From NCBI RefSeq assembly GCF_008868155.1, contig NZ_WBKR01000035.1, positions 1 to 35,948 of the forward strand: DNA of 35,948 nucleotides. Reading direction: 5' to 3'. Origin of the DNA: Micromonospora sp. ALFpr18c. GTDB taxonomy: Bacteria; Actinomycetota; Actinomycetes; Mycobacteriales; Micromonosporaceae. The notes under the pieces were generated by a model. It was not told where the DNA came from. It worked only from the letters and a program-made list of their open reading frames with translations, and ran no database searches. Every line of letters begins with the position of its first letter. The first letter of the stretch is position 1. This document shows positions 16,426 to 25,497 of this stretch, piece by piece. The position numbers and the translations under genes were made by a program.

Positions 16426-16923
16426 TGGAAGACAGCAACAGCCGTAGTCAGGTCGAGCTCTTAGCATAGCTGGTCATGATCATGGGGATCCGTAGCTCAG
16501 AGCGGCCTCGGGGAGCCAGCCGATGATCGCGTAGAGGCGATATGGGATCTGCTTGAGCCGGCGGCGGACGGGGCTTTGGACTGCTCCGATGCCGACGAGC
16601 AGGCCGTCCACGATGCCGAACTCAAGCAGGGGCAAGACTCGTCCATCTCGGGTGCCTACAGGGCAGGTGGAACACGTGCATTCAGGCGATGAGCTCGGGT
16701 GCCCTGCGGGTGGAAACGCTTCCCCGAACAGCAGGATCCGCCAACGCAAACCACATGCAGGCGCTGCGAGTCATGGCACTCAGATGTGGGCGGGGAACCT
16801 GCAAGGGCAGCGTCGGGAAATGAGTGAGCTTTCATTTTTGGACGCTTGTGCAGTGCCGCAGGGTCAACGGCTAGACACACTTGGCCCGCCATCACCATCA
16901 CTCATTCTGACATGCGAGGTACG
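16426..16923. other. intergenic stretch with a possible IS4-like transposase relic
   Basis: Within 16480-16700 the minus strand encodes RVLPLLEFGIVDGLLVGIG followed by AVQSPVRRRLKQIPYRLYAI, which loosely resembles the N-terminal region of IS4-type transposases (LVDxVLAxTGxVQRRxRLLPxR). The frame does not continue into a catalytic domain. I regard the match as suggestive only. The remaining bases should include the promoter of the PLP-enzyme gene at 16924. Confidence 0.3.
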
Positions 16924-18240
16924 ATGCGGGTAGTCGAAGACGGAACGCTCAGCGCGGCTCCGCAACAACAGCACAAGCGTCAAATCCATGAACTTGCACG
17001 GCGACTCAGTGATAGTCACAACCGTAGTCGAGATGCGTTGAGCCTGGTCCCGAGCGAGAACCGTCTCTCCCCTCTGGCGCAGTTGCCCCTGCAGTTCGAT
17101 TTCCACAACCGTTACTTCTTCAATGAAGACCACGACCCGGATTTCTGGCAATTCAGGGGCGGGGAAAGCATTTCAGACATCGAAACAGAGGTGGCGTACA
17201 GCAGCCTGAGGGCGCTGTCTGACGCGCCGTTCGTCAACCTCCGCCCGGTTTCCGGGCTCAGCGCGATGCTCATCGCAATTGCGGGCATGGGCGGCGACCC
17301 GGGCAGCACGGTCGTATGCATCGACCCCGCGAGCGGAGGTCACTACGCCACTGCGGCAGTGATCAAGCGTTTCGGGTTCGTTCCTGCCGCCATCTCCGTT
17401 GAGGCAGGTGCGGTGGACCTGGTTGGCCTACGAAAAATCCTATCCTCACAAAACGTATCCCTGATTTTCCTCGACCTGGCTAACAGCCTGCATCTACTGG
17501 ACGTCGCCGCGGTTGCCGCCTGCCTCGCTGAGCACAGCCCGCACACGTTGCTACACATCGACGCCAGCCACACCCTCGGGCTTATTCTCGGCGGTCAGGC
17601 GCCCAACCCCCTTGATCTTGGCGCCACCAGCTTCGGTGGCTCTACGCACAAGACGTTTCCCGGGCCGCACAAGGGCGTATTGTTCACCAGGCTGCCGCAC
17701 GTGAGCCGGCTCATCAAGGACGCGCAGCGCGTCTTGGTAAGCAGTCACCATTTCGGTGCGACCCTGGCACTGGGTCTGGCCGCGCGCGAGTTCGAGCACT
17801 TTGGCCCGGCCTACTCTCGACAGGTCGTCGTCAATGCCAAGCGACTCGGCGCCGAGTTGGCGCAGCGGGGCTTTGATGTTGCCCGCCGCACGGACGGGTA
17901 CACCGACAACCACATGGTCTGGGTTCACGTCGGGGATCACGCCGCAACCAACAAGCTCGCTGGAACCCTGGCCGAGGCTGGTATCCGGGTCAACGTCCAG
18001 ACGGAGAATGAAATGCCGAACGTCTCCGGTTCCGTGTTTCGTCTGGGCACCAACGAGGTCACGTTCGAAGGCGCTTCCGAGACGTCCATGGCCCTAATTG
18101 CTGAGGCATTCGTGGCGGCCCGGGATGGCGCAGTCGATCGTGCTGCCATGAACCACTCACAGGCGCGGCAGGCGTTCGACAGTCCGTACTTCTACGCTGA
18201 CGCGGGATGGCGACCCGCCGAGTCGTCCAAGCGGATCTGA
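16924..18240 (+). CDS. SHMT-like PLP enzyme, probable L-threonine transaldolase-type
   Basis: A 438-residue fold-type I PLP enzyme of the serine hydroxymethyltransferase group. Visible marks are LVPSEN at 41-46, SGGHYAT with His140 for cofactor stacking, DASHTLGL with Asp213, and the PLP lysine Lys243 in GSTHKTFPGPHKG. Instead of the housekeeping LIASEN it has LVPSEN, a variant I associate with the transaldolases of nucleoside antibiotics (LipK of A-90289/caprazamycin), which join the glycyl part of Thr to uridine-5'-aldehyde. Folate-dependent SHMT and alpha-methylserine synthase types remain possible. ATG 16924 is close to GAGGT; ATG 16912 is an alternative. It is unaccompanied on the plus strand, facing the Fem-like gene. 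Combined with the Pac13-like enzyme it raises the possibility of a C-glycylated 3'-deoxynucleoside. Confidence 0.8.
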   Translation: MRVVEDGTLSAAPQQQHKRQIHELARRLSDSHNRSRDALSLVPSENRLSPLAQLPLQFDFHNRYFFNEDHDPDFWQFRGGESISDIETEVAYSSLRALSDAPFVNLRPVSGLSAMLIAIAGMGGDPGSTVVCIDPASGGHYATAAVIKRFGFVPAAISVEAGAVDLVGLRKILSSQNVSLIFLDLANSLHLLDVAAVAACLAEHSPHTLLHIDASHTLGLILGGQAPNPLDLGATSFGGSTHKTFPGPHKGVLFTRLPHVSRLIKDAQRVLVSSHHFGATLALGLAAREFEHFGPAYSRQVVVNAKRLGAELAQRGFDVARRTDGYTDNHMVWVHVGDHAATNKLAGTLAEAGIRVNVQTENEMPNVSGSVFRLGTNEVTFEGASETSMALIAEAFVAARDGAVDRAAMNHSQARQAFDSPYFYADAGWRPAESSKRI

Positions 18241-18296
18241 CTGCGACCCGGGCGTCACACCCACGTGGTAACCAGGAACTGGGGCTTGCCGCCCTC

Positions 18297-19247
18297 TCAA
18301 GACACCGCCACGTTCTCAGCTGCCGATAGTGCCAACGACTCGACATCGGAGCCAAACACGCTCAACTCGAATGGAGTGTTTTTGTCGGGGTGTGCAACGG
18401 CCCGGAGCCGGACGTCCATCAGGTTGGCTTGCTCTGGCGGCCAGGTCGGATACGCGAAGAACACCAACGGTGGAGTCAGCCCGTCGTCATGCACAACACG
18501 TGTCAGCACGTCTTCGGAACCGTCGGTTCGCAGCGCGACTCGAGGTACTGGACGGAACCCCATCGACAGCTTGTATGCCGCTAGGCCAGCCTTGGCGATG
18601 TGCCCATACAGGTTGGGCTCCCACCCCGCGCTGGCTAGTGGCAACCCGTGTGCTCGGGTGACATTCATCAAGGCAAGATGAAGTACCCGGGAGAGGCTGT
18701 GGCTGCCTCGCAGGCCGTTCCGTTCGCCGTACAGCCCGGCCGTGTAGACACCGCGGCGGTGATCGTTGAGCGTAACCATGCCGGCGCACATGTTTCCGTC
18801 GGGGTCTCGGATCACCAGCATCTCCACGTCCGGCCCGATGCCCACCACCTCTTCCGGCGAGTTCACTATGGGGGCCGCGAAGGCCATGCCGGCCAGGGAC
18901 GCTCGGTACAGTGGCAGCCATTCTTCGGCCAGCGCATGCGTGATCTTCTCGACGTGCTCGAGCGTCATCGCGGAGGCCCGGAGATCCCTGAGTCCCTTTC
19001 GCACGGCGTACCGCGCTTTATGCCCTAGCCCTCCGACGTATTCCTCTTCGGATCCCTTTGGATCCGCGAGCCAGACGACATTGGTAGGTCGGAAGCGGAA
19101 TCCCTCGGTCAGCCACTCGCTGCCGGATGCCGGCGGCGGCGCCACGTTGACGACGTGCAGGTCTTTGCGGAACCTGAGTGCCTTCCACGCCGAGTGGTCG
19201 TTCTCTGCAAGGGTAGCGGTGACCAGTCCCTCATGATGCTGCGGCAC
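18297..19247 (-). CDS. GNAT/Fem-fold acyltransferase, possible aminoacyl-tRNA-dependent transferase (PacB-like role)
   Basis: The 316-residue protein has an acetyltransferase-like fold of the Fem/BioF2 type: LGHKARYAVRKGLR in the first half is like the K-x-R-x-x-I-R-K element of Fem ligases, followed by MLVIRDPDGN and MCAGMVTL, and then SHSLSRVLHLALM and a late NLYGHIAKAGLAAYKLSMGF with the hydrophobic-aromatic ending common in this group. In pacidamycin assembly PacB is a Fem-like enzyme that adds Ala from Ala-tRNA to the carrier-bound peptide. A similar capping role fits here but is inference; N-acylation by acyl-CoA is the alternative. Start GTG 19247 is preceded by GGAGG. It follows the MFS gene by 30 bases and is probably co-transcribed with it. 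Confidence 0.6.
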   Translation of the reverse strand: MPQHHEGLVTATLAENDHSAWKALRFRKDLHVVNVAPPPASGSEWLTEGFRFRPTNVVWLADPKGSEEEYVGGLGHKARYAVRKGLRDLRASAMTLEHVEKITHALAEEWLPLYRASLAGMAFAAPIVNSPEEVVGIGPDVEMLVIRDPDGNMCAGMVTLNDHRRGVYTAGLYGERNGLRGSHSLSRVLHLALMNVTRAHGLPLASAGWEPNLYGHIAKAGLAAYKLSMGFRPVPRVALRTDGSEDVLTRVVHDDGLTPPLVFFAYPTWPPEQANLMDVRLRAVAHPDKNTPFELSVFGSDVESLALSAAENVAVS

Positions 19248-19277
19248 CCGTAGTCCTCCGGTATCTCATCGAATACA

Positions 19278-20591
19278 TCAGGCCTCTTTTGCCGCCGTCC
19301 GTTGGCCGCCGAGTGCATACGCGATCGCCAGAGCCGCGCCGACCATCAGCACACCCCCGATGATCAGGGTTGTGCGAAGGCTCAGTTCAGCGCTGACAGG
19401 ACCCACCAACACCTGTCCCAGCGGTACACCCACAAAGGATCCGAGGGCGTCGTACGAGTACACTCGCCCTAGCTTGTCCGGTTCGATCCTGTCCTGGAGG
19501 GTCGTCTCCCAGACGGTTCCGAAGATCTCCATTGACAGGCCTCCGACGAACGCGGCCAGTAGCAACACCGCGAATACCGGATAAACGCCTAGAGTGAGCG
19601 GCAGCGCGGCACCGAGGGGAAGCGCCAGGAGGCCAAGGCGCAGCGAGATTCGCCGGCCGCTTCTCATGATCAGAGCGGCCGCTACTGTCAAGCCGAAGAC
19701 CTGGGCGCCGAGCACGAGGCCCCAGAGGTGACTGCCGAAGGTTTCCTCGGCAATGATTGGCCCCAGCACCGGGATGGTGCCGGAGTAGCACAGGTTCATC
19801 AACGTTGAGCCGACGATGGCCTGCCACAACCACTTTTGCTCCGAGAAGGCTACCCAGCCCCCGCGGACCTGGCTCATCAGCGATTCCTTCTTGGACGCGG
19901 TGCTGGCTGCGACCCGAACCCTTGAGAACAGGACTCCGGCGACGGCAAAACAGAACGCGTCGAAGGCGATCAGCCAGCCAGGGGCGGCTACGAGCAGGAA
20001 TAGCGCGGCGAGTGCCCCGGATGTCACGGCGCACAGATTCAGGGTCAGTCGCATGGCCGCGTTGGCCTGGGGGCGCAATTCGGACGGGACGGTCTGCGGC
20101 AGTAGCGCCGACGAGGCCGGGGACGCGAACGCCGCACAGATCCCGTTCAGCAGGGCCAGTAGGGTCAGCGGGGCCAGGGAGTTGCCACCGGATAAGACGT
20201 ACCACGCCACCAACGCTTGTGTGACCGCGCTGGCTGCACTCGACCCCTCGAGGACCAACCTCCGCGGGAACCGGTCGGCGAGGATTCCTCCGGCCAGAAC
20301 AAACAGCAGGTTGCCGGCGGACCTCGCGCCGACAACGATGCCTATCGTGCCGGCGCTCCCGCCGGCATCGATGATGGCGAGTGCGAGTCCGATGGGCGCA
20401 ACGGTGTTGCCCAAGATCGACATCGTGCGGCCCGCGAGGAGCCATCGGAAGGCGGCGGGAAGCTCGGCGAAGAGCCGAAGTCCTGGGCGTAGACGACGCC
20501 GGCGCCCGGGCTTCCAGCGCCCCGACCCATTGGGCGGCAGCCTGGAGGGCGCGGTCGTGGGCGCCGATGAGGGACTGGTAGGTAACGTCAA
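19278..20591 (-). CDS. MFS exporter (EntS-like group)
   Basis: A 437-residue integral membrane protein with about 12 hydrophobic segments; the loop ILADRFPRRLVLEG matches the conserved GxLaDRxgRR loop between helices 2 and 3 of the major facilitator superfamily. The sequence style (SILGNTVAPIGLALAI, ADRFPRR, AAFASPASSALLPQTVP) places it with EntS-like drug and siderophore exporters. In this setting it probably exports the cluster's product and contributes to self-protection. The start is TTG 20591 with GGAGAAGG upstream; the first 45 residues are Arg/Pro-rich and cytoplasmic. A broken TmrB-like gene lies directly upstream on the same strand and the Fem-like gene directly downstream. Confidence 0.88.
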   Translation of the reverse strand: MTLPTSPSSAPTTAPSRLPPNGSGRWKPGRRRRLRPGLRLFAELPAAFRWLLAGRTMSILGNTVAPIGLALAIIDAGGSAGTIGIVVGARSAGNLLFVLAGGILADRFPRRLVLEGSSAASAVTQALVAWYVLSGGNSLAPLTLLALLNGICAAFASPASSALLPQTVPSELRPQANAAMRLTLNLCAVTSGALAALFLLVAAPGWLIAFDAFCFAVAGVLFSRVRVAASTASKKESLMSQVRGGWVAFSEQKWLWQAIVGSTLMNLCYSGTIPVLGPIIAEETFGSHLWGLVLGAQVFGLTVAAALIMRSGRRISLRLGLLALPLGAALPLTLGVYPVFAVLLLAAFVGGLSMEIFGTVWETTLQDRIEPDKLGRVYSYDALGSFVGVPLGQVLVGPVSAELSLRTTLIIGGVLMVGAALAIAYALGGQRTAAKEA

Positions 20592-20680
20592 GCGCCTTCT
20601 CCGTCTAGGTGCCCATCAATGACCCACAACGCCACTCCGATGCCGGTCATCGAATTCCCGCCGATGCAAATAAGGCTCGC

Positions 20681-20889
20681 TCAGAGCGCACAGTCACGCG
20701 AAGCCACCTTTCTGCTAGCCCGAGGTTCTGCACAGTCGCCACAGGCGCGCCATGCCGCTTCCTTGGCAATTGCACGGATGCTATCGGCAGTCTCGGGATC
20801 GAACAAGATCCAAGAGCGGCGGCGAGTGGAGAGATCTTCAGCGAGTGATGTTTGCCTGCGCCAAATACCCCGTCCAAGTGAAGGATCAT
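20681..20889 (-). pseudogene. broken P-loop ATP-binding protein gene (TmrB-like)
   Basis: The minus strand opens with MILHLDGVFGAGK, a Walker A motif as found at the very N-terminus of TmrB-like ATP-binding proteins. Immediately after the Lys codon the frame is lost; a single extra A in the AAA run would restore TSLAEDLSTR and WILFDPETAD, both characteristic of that family. Even then the frame ends at TGA 20681-20683 after about 70 codons against roughly 190 for the family. TmrB confers tunicamycin resistance in Bacillus subtilis, so this may be a lost self-resistance gene beside the exporter. The family call is from memory of the motif pattern. Confidence 0.55.
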
Positions 20890-21798
20890 GAACCTGGAGG
20901 CAGTTTGGACCGACCACTCAAAGCCCTCCGAAGGTGCCCCGATTGAGGGGTCGTGGCCCGATAGATCTCAAAGTCGTCTGGGATACTAAACACAGCCTCC
21001 CATAGCCGTCAATCGGCGACCGAGGCGCTGGCGATGCGGTCGGAGCCCGCTGCCGTGCGCGGCACGCCGGCGGAACGCGCCGGTCGCGGAGGGCTTCGGG
21101 ATCTCGCGGGAGGCCTGCGCAAGTGGCACGCCGGTTCGCTGCCGACCGGTGTGCGGGGCTGGCGGACAAGTGGGGCTCGGGGCCCGCAGAATGCAGCTGA
21201 GCAGGTCGAGGGACGGGGCACCACAACGCTGGGGCAGAAGCCTTCGTCGGAGTTTCGCACTGGTCGACCCGGTCACCGGCCACCGCGGTCGGGATGTCGT
21301 CATCGTGGCGCGCTGAGGCTGACCAGGCTCGCCCGAGGGCGAGCGGCTCGTGTCCCGCCGGCGGAGTGGGAGCCGGAGGCTGTGGCCGGTCACTGCCATA
21401 TGTCAGGGGCGACGCAGGGGCGACCCCGCTTAGACTCAGGGAGTCCGTCGATAAGTTAGTAATGCATGTCGCACCTATTGCCGCACGTCGGAGCAGTACG
21501 CCATTAGTTTCGCAAAGGGCCAACGATACCGACCTCCTAATGAATTGTCCGTCCGAGCGAGTCGCCGGCAGCTACTCCGTCGTGCTTACAGCGACGACCG
21601 GACGAGCTCGGCTACCACTGGATATGCGGGAGACGAAAAGGAGCCGCGGCCCTGGTGGCTTTGCTTAGGCTGCGGCCGCATTCGTCCCCTGGCGGCACAA
21701 GGGAAGCATCATTGCTCCAGACATGTAGCCAACCCGTTCGCATTTACTGCTTCAGGGCACGAACTGTCTCCACTTTGACGAAGGAAGCTGGCTGAGTC
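20890..21798. other. gene-free stretch upstream of the A-T-C gene
   Basis: About 900 bases between the broken ATP-binding gene and the A-T-C gene. Several open frames exist on both strands at 20990-21520 because of high G+C, but their products are low-complexity and match no family I know. A short frame at 21545-21778 has a CLGCGR...HHC pattern that could be a zinc-finger scrap. The promoter of the long plus-strand NRPS operon (21799 onward) must lie here; the A/T-richer part around 21450-21540 is the likeliest place. Confidence 0.4.
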
Positions 21799-24700
21799 AT
21801 GAGCGCCGCATCCATCCATATGGTTCTGCACGACCTTGCTCAGGCGGATCATGCGCGTGCTGCGTTGATCCACGGCGGTGAGGTCGTCAGTCGGGGTCAG
21901 CTCGATGCCTGGTCCGACGCTGTCGCCGACTGGCTGGCAGCGGAGGGGGTTCGAGCTGGCAGCATCGTGCCCCTTCAGCTGGAGACATCACCGGCACTGA
22001 TTGCCACAGCCCTCGGTGTGCTGAAGCTCGGCGCCGCTTACGCGGTCATGGATCTGGAGTGGAACGCGCGACGCCTGCGGCGGATCGACGAGATTCTCGG
22101 CGGCGCCCTCGCGGTCGCCGCGCCGGGCCGATCCAGCGGCTGCTTCGAACGTGAGGTCGAGTTGCCCGACTTCGACCCGCCCGCTGGGGACTCTGCCGAG
22201 CGCGCCTGGAAGTCGATCCCCGTTTCGGGCACCGACATCGCAACGGTCTTCTTCACCTCGGGCAGCACCGGCGAGCCGAAGGCGGTGCTCTCGACGCACG
22301 TCGCGACCCTGCGGATGTTCACCGGGGAGGGCATCGCATCCATCGACAGCGAGACCGTGCTGGCGCACCTGGGCTCCTCGAACTGGGACGCGTTTCCGTT
22401 TGAGGTCTGGGGCCCACTCCTGCGCGGCGGCGCCTCCTTGCTCCGGAAGCATCGGGCACTCACGCCCGACGAGCTACGTCACGAGATCTCGCACAACGGC
22501 CTCAACACCCTCTTCGTCACCTCTTCGCTGTTCAACGTTCTGGTCGACGAGGACGTGTCCGCATTCGAAGGCCTACGCGTGGCCATGGCCGGCGGCGAAG
22601 CCCTCTCCCCCGCGCACGTTGCGCGCTTCCTGGCCGCCCATCCGGACATTCCCTTCATCAACGGGTACGGCCCCGCCGAGTCGACGTGCATCGCTCTGAT
22701 GCACCGAGTGACAGTCGACGACACCCACGACGCCATCCCCCTCGGTTATCCGATACCCCGCACCGGCGTACACGTGCTGGACGGTGAACGCGAGTGCGGC
22801 CCAGACGAGATCGGCGAGCTGTGCATCTCGGGCGACGGAGTGTCTCCTGGATACCTCGATGACGAGGCGTTGACCGCGACCAAGTTCACCGAGGTGCTCA
22901 TCGGTGGCCGACGTCTGCGGGTGTACCGCACCGGGGACTACGGCAGCAGGACCACCGATGGCTTGTTCACGTTCGAGGGGCGCCGCGATCGCGAGCTGAA
23001 GATCCGTGGACACCGGATCGACGCGCACCAGATCGAGCGGACGGCAGCCACTTTCGATGGAGTCGCGCAATGCGCCGTGGTCCCGCTGCTCGGCCTCTCC
23101 GGCCGACCGGAGTCACTCGCCCTCGCCGTGGTCTCGGCCAGCGACCACTTCGACGAGGAGAGCCTGCGGACTGCGCTGGTGGCCGACCTGCCTCCGGGGT
23201 GGGCTCCGGAGGCCGTCGTCCGACTGGCGGCGTTGCCGCTGACCAGCAACGCGAAGCTCGACACGGTCGCGCTGCAATCCGCCATCGCAGAGCTGACCTC
23301 AGCTCGCGCACAGGCCAACTCCAGCGACCCGATCGAGTCTGCGTTCAGCCGGGTTCTCGGTGGCGCACTGGTGGATCCCGACGCCTCGCTGTTCGACCTG
23401 GGCGGCACATCGCTGGGCGCGGTTCGCCTGTGCACGGCCCTGAGCAGGGTGACCGGTCTCAGCATTCCCGTGTCGGTTGTGCGCGGCCACCCCTCGGTCA
23501 ACGAGATGCGCGACTGGATCGCCAAGCAGTCCGGGGCGACGCCGGGCGGGGCGAACGGGACCGACGCAGCGGACAGTGCGGACCGGGCGGACGCAACCGC
23601 GCCGTCACCGCTGACCGGGATGCAATCCGGATTTCTCCTGCCGCACCTCGACGGCAACGACACGCACAATCACCTCTACTTGGCCTGGCGCATCGCGGGC
23701 GCGCTCGACACCGACCATCTCGTGAAGGCGCTGCACGACGTCCACCACCGCCACCTGTACCTCCAGGGCCGTTACGACTTCGAGGACCTGGCTACGTGGA
23801 ATCGTTCCGGCCGCCCGGTCTCGGTCGAGCACATGGAGGCCCCGGACGAGGAGACGGCCCTACCGCAGGTGAAGGCACTACTCGACAGGACCTTCTCCCT
23901 GTTCGAGGGAGAAGTCTGGCGCGCGGTGCTCTGCAAGCTCGAGGAGCCCGAGGGGTGGATCTTCGGGATGTCCGTTCACCACATCGCGTTCGACGGGTGG
24001 TCTAAGCGGATCTTCGTGGATGATCTGGCTGAGGCGTACCGCGCGCGTGGTGAGGGGCGGGAGCCACGGTTCGCGCATCCGGTGGCCGCACCATCTGAGA
24101 TATACGCGGAGATGGAGCGGATCCGGGACTCGGCGGATCTCGCGGCGCAACGGGAGCACTGGGCGGAGGAACTGGCTGAGCTTCCGGTCGGCCCGGCGCC
24201 GTGGGTCACGCCCACAGAGTGCACGGAAGCCGGCGTGACGAAGATTGACGTGCCTCTGCTGCCCGAGCAGACGGACTTCCTGAGTAGGCACTCCATCGGC
24301 GGTGGCCTTCTCCCACTCTTCATCGCCGCGCTTGGCGGAGCGCTGTCCGAGGTCACCGGTGCCGAGGACGTCATGATCGGTATCCCGGTGAACCAACGTT
24401 CCACCCCGGTTCTGCAGGACACCATCGCCTGCCTGATCGACATGATCGGTGTCAGACTGCGGAAAACCACAGCTGACGATGCCGCAGCCCGCGCCGAGAG
24501 CGCAGTTCTCGCTGCCCTGCGCAACAGCAACCTGTCCATCGCCGAGGTGGCCCGGGCCGCCGGGCTGGCAGGGCAGCAGTTGTACCACGTCATCGGCGCG
24601 GTGCAGGACTCGCCCAGCGCTGAGCTCCAGCTCGACGGCTGCGCGGTGCACGGGATCGAGCTGCCGTACATCCGCCTCCAGGCTCCACTGCTCGTCGAAC

Positions 24701-24927
24701 TGCTCGCGGACGACGGCATCGCGTCGACGGTGCGGGTCACCTACGAGACCGCGCTGGTGACCGAGACCACGGCCCGGAGCGTCAGCGCGCGTCTGGTCTC
24801 CCGGCTCACGCAGGAGAGTGGCAGCCGAAGCGGAAGCGGATGGCCGGGTGGAACGCGAATGCCCGATGTCCGCAACCGCCCCGACGCTGTCGCATCAGCA
24901 AGCGGGCATCGAATACCTCCTCGGTAA
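21799..24927 (+). CDS. NRPS protein A-T-C
   Basis: A 1042-residue protein with an adenylation domain (about 1-505; core FFTSGSTGEPKA near 151, GYGPAES, YRTGDY, LKIRGHR and a variant LTSNAKLDT end), a carrier domain (DLGGTSLG, Ser near 538) and a C domain (about 600-1010) with intact HHIAFDG near 726. The order A-T-C is that of PacL in the pacidamycin system. Hand alignment to GrsA gives a pocket code near DAFFMGGCIK, which I cannot assign. A tail of some 30 Gly/Ser/Arg-rich residues ends it. ATG 21799 follows GAAGGAAG. It heads an operon with the free carrier at 24952, to which its C domain could pass an aminoacyl group. An MbtH partner is absent except for the fused one at 9910. Confidence 0.9.
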   Translation: MSAASIHMVLHDLAQADHARAALIHGGEVVSRGQLDAWSDAVADWLAAEGVRAGSIVPLQLETSPALIATALGVLKLGAAYAVMDLEWNARRLRRIDEILGGALAVAAPGRSSGCFEREVELPDFDPPAGDSAERAWKSIPVSGTDIATVFFTSGSTGEPKAVLSTHVATLRMFTGEGIASIDSETVLAHLGSSNWDAFPFEVWGPLLRGGASLLRKHRALTPDELRHEISHNGLNTLFVTSSLFNVLVDEDVSAFEGLRVAMAGGEALSPAHVARFLAAHPDIPFINGYGPAESTCIALMHRVTVDDTHDAIPLGYPIPRTGVHVLDGERECGPDEIGELCISGDGVSPGYLDDEALTATKFTEVLIGGRRLRVYRTGDYGSRTTDGLFTFEGRRDRELKIRGHRIDAHQIERTAATFDGVAQCAVVPLLGLSGRPESLALAVVSASDHFDEESLRTALVADLPPGWAPEAVVRLAALPLTSNAKLDTVALQSAIAELTSARAQANSSDPIESAFSRVLGGALVDPDASLFDLGGTSLGAVRLCTALSRVTGLSIPVSVVRGHPSVNEMRDWIAKQSGATPGGANGTDAADSADRADATAPSPLTGMQSGFLLPHLDGNDTHNHLYLAWRIAGALDTDHLVKALHDVHHRHLYLQGRYDFEDLATWNRSGRPVSVEHMEAPDEETALPQVKALLDRTFSLFEGEVWRAVLCKLEEPEGWIFGMSVHHIAFDGWSKRIFVDDLAEAYRARGEGREPRFAHPVAAPSEIYAEMERIRDSADLAAQREHWAEELAELPVGPAPWVTPTECTEAGVTKIDVPLLPEQTDFLSRHSIGGGLLPLFIAALGGALSEVTGAEDVMIGIPVNQRSTPVLQDTIACLIDMIGVRLRKTTADDAAARAESAVLAALRNSNLSIAEVARAAGLAGQQLYHVIGAVQDSPSAELQLDGCAVHGIELPYIRLQAPLLVELLADDGIASTVRVTYETALVTETTARSVSARLVSRLTQESGSRSGSGWPGGTRMPDVRNRPDAVASASGHRIPPR

Positions 24928-24951
24928 TGACAGTCAAAGGAGCCGCCAAGT

Positions 24952-25200
24952 ATGAAGACCGAATACCAGCATGTCTCGGACCGCACCGCCGCACTCACGG
25001 AGATCTGGCGCGAGGTCCTTGGGAGGGAAGACGTCGACGAGACCTCGGACCTCGTCGAGAACGGCAGCACGTCCCTACAGCTGCTTCAGATCGTCGGCAA
25101 GATCTACGACGTCCTCGGTGTCGACGTCCGGCTGCGCGACCTCTTCACGCACGCCTCGCCGCAGACGCTGTCGGCATTCATCGACAGCTCCCAGGCTTAG
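24952..25200 (+). CDS. free-standing carrier (T) protein
   Basis: An 82-residue single carrier domain. The pantetheine site is ENGSTSLQ with Ser41, preceded by IWREVLGR and followed by helix residues QIVGKIYDVLGV and the LFTHASPQTL ending typical of carrier helix 4. The start ATG 24952 has AAAGGAG eight bases upstream, and it follows the A-T-C gene by 24 bases. It probably receives its cargo from the A-T-C or the A-T protein downstream. It differs from the carrier at 16053, so the pathway uses two discrete carriers in addition to three built-in ones. Confidence 0.85.
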   Translation: MKTEYQHVSDRTAALTEIWREVLGREDVDETSDLVENGSTSLQLLQIVGKIYDVLGVDVRLRDLFTHASPQTLSAFIDSSQA

Positions 25201-25273
25201 CTTGGTGTTCCACCTCGGGTGTCACTCGACCTGCTCATCCTCGGTCCTTCCCCGGAACTGCCAAGACGGCCGC

Positions 25274-25289
25274 TCTCCACGCGTGGAGA
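25274..25289. promoter_or_regulatory. 16-base perfect palindrome, possible operator
   Basis: TCTCCACGCGTGGAGA reads the same on both strands. It lies in the 297-base gap between the free carrier gene and the thioesterase-like gene, about 210 bases before the latter's ATG. It could be a regulator site for a second promoter or the stem of a small hairpin; no T-run follows, so a terminator is unlikely. Nothing else in the gap is recognisable except the AAAGGA ribosome site before 25498. Confidence 0.3.
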
Positions 25290-25497
25290 TGTCGAGAGTA
25301 ACGACGTCCGAGCAAATCGGCCGCCGTGCATGAATCTCCCAGTCACCGGGTGCGTCGGCGCGGCGGTTCCACAGTGATGATCAGGTGAATGTGCTGGTGA
25401 CGGACGCATCGAAGCTCCGATCGACGGGGTGACCTCGACAAGTGAAGCTCCCGCCTGAGCCTGGACAGCGGGCACCAGCAGCGAAAGGAACTCCCCC

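Noticed and set aside
20918..21523. Minus-strand 201-codon frame upstream of the A-T-C gene
   Set aside because: Pro/Ala/Arg-rich product with no recognisable domain and no convincing ribosome site; overlapping frames on the other strand are equally open.
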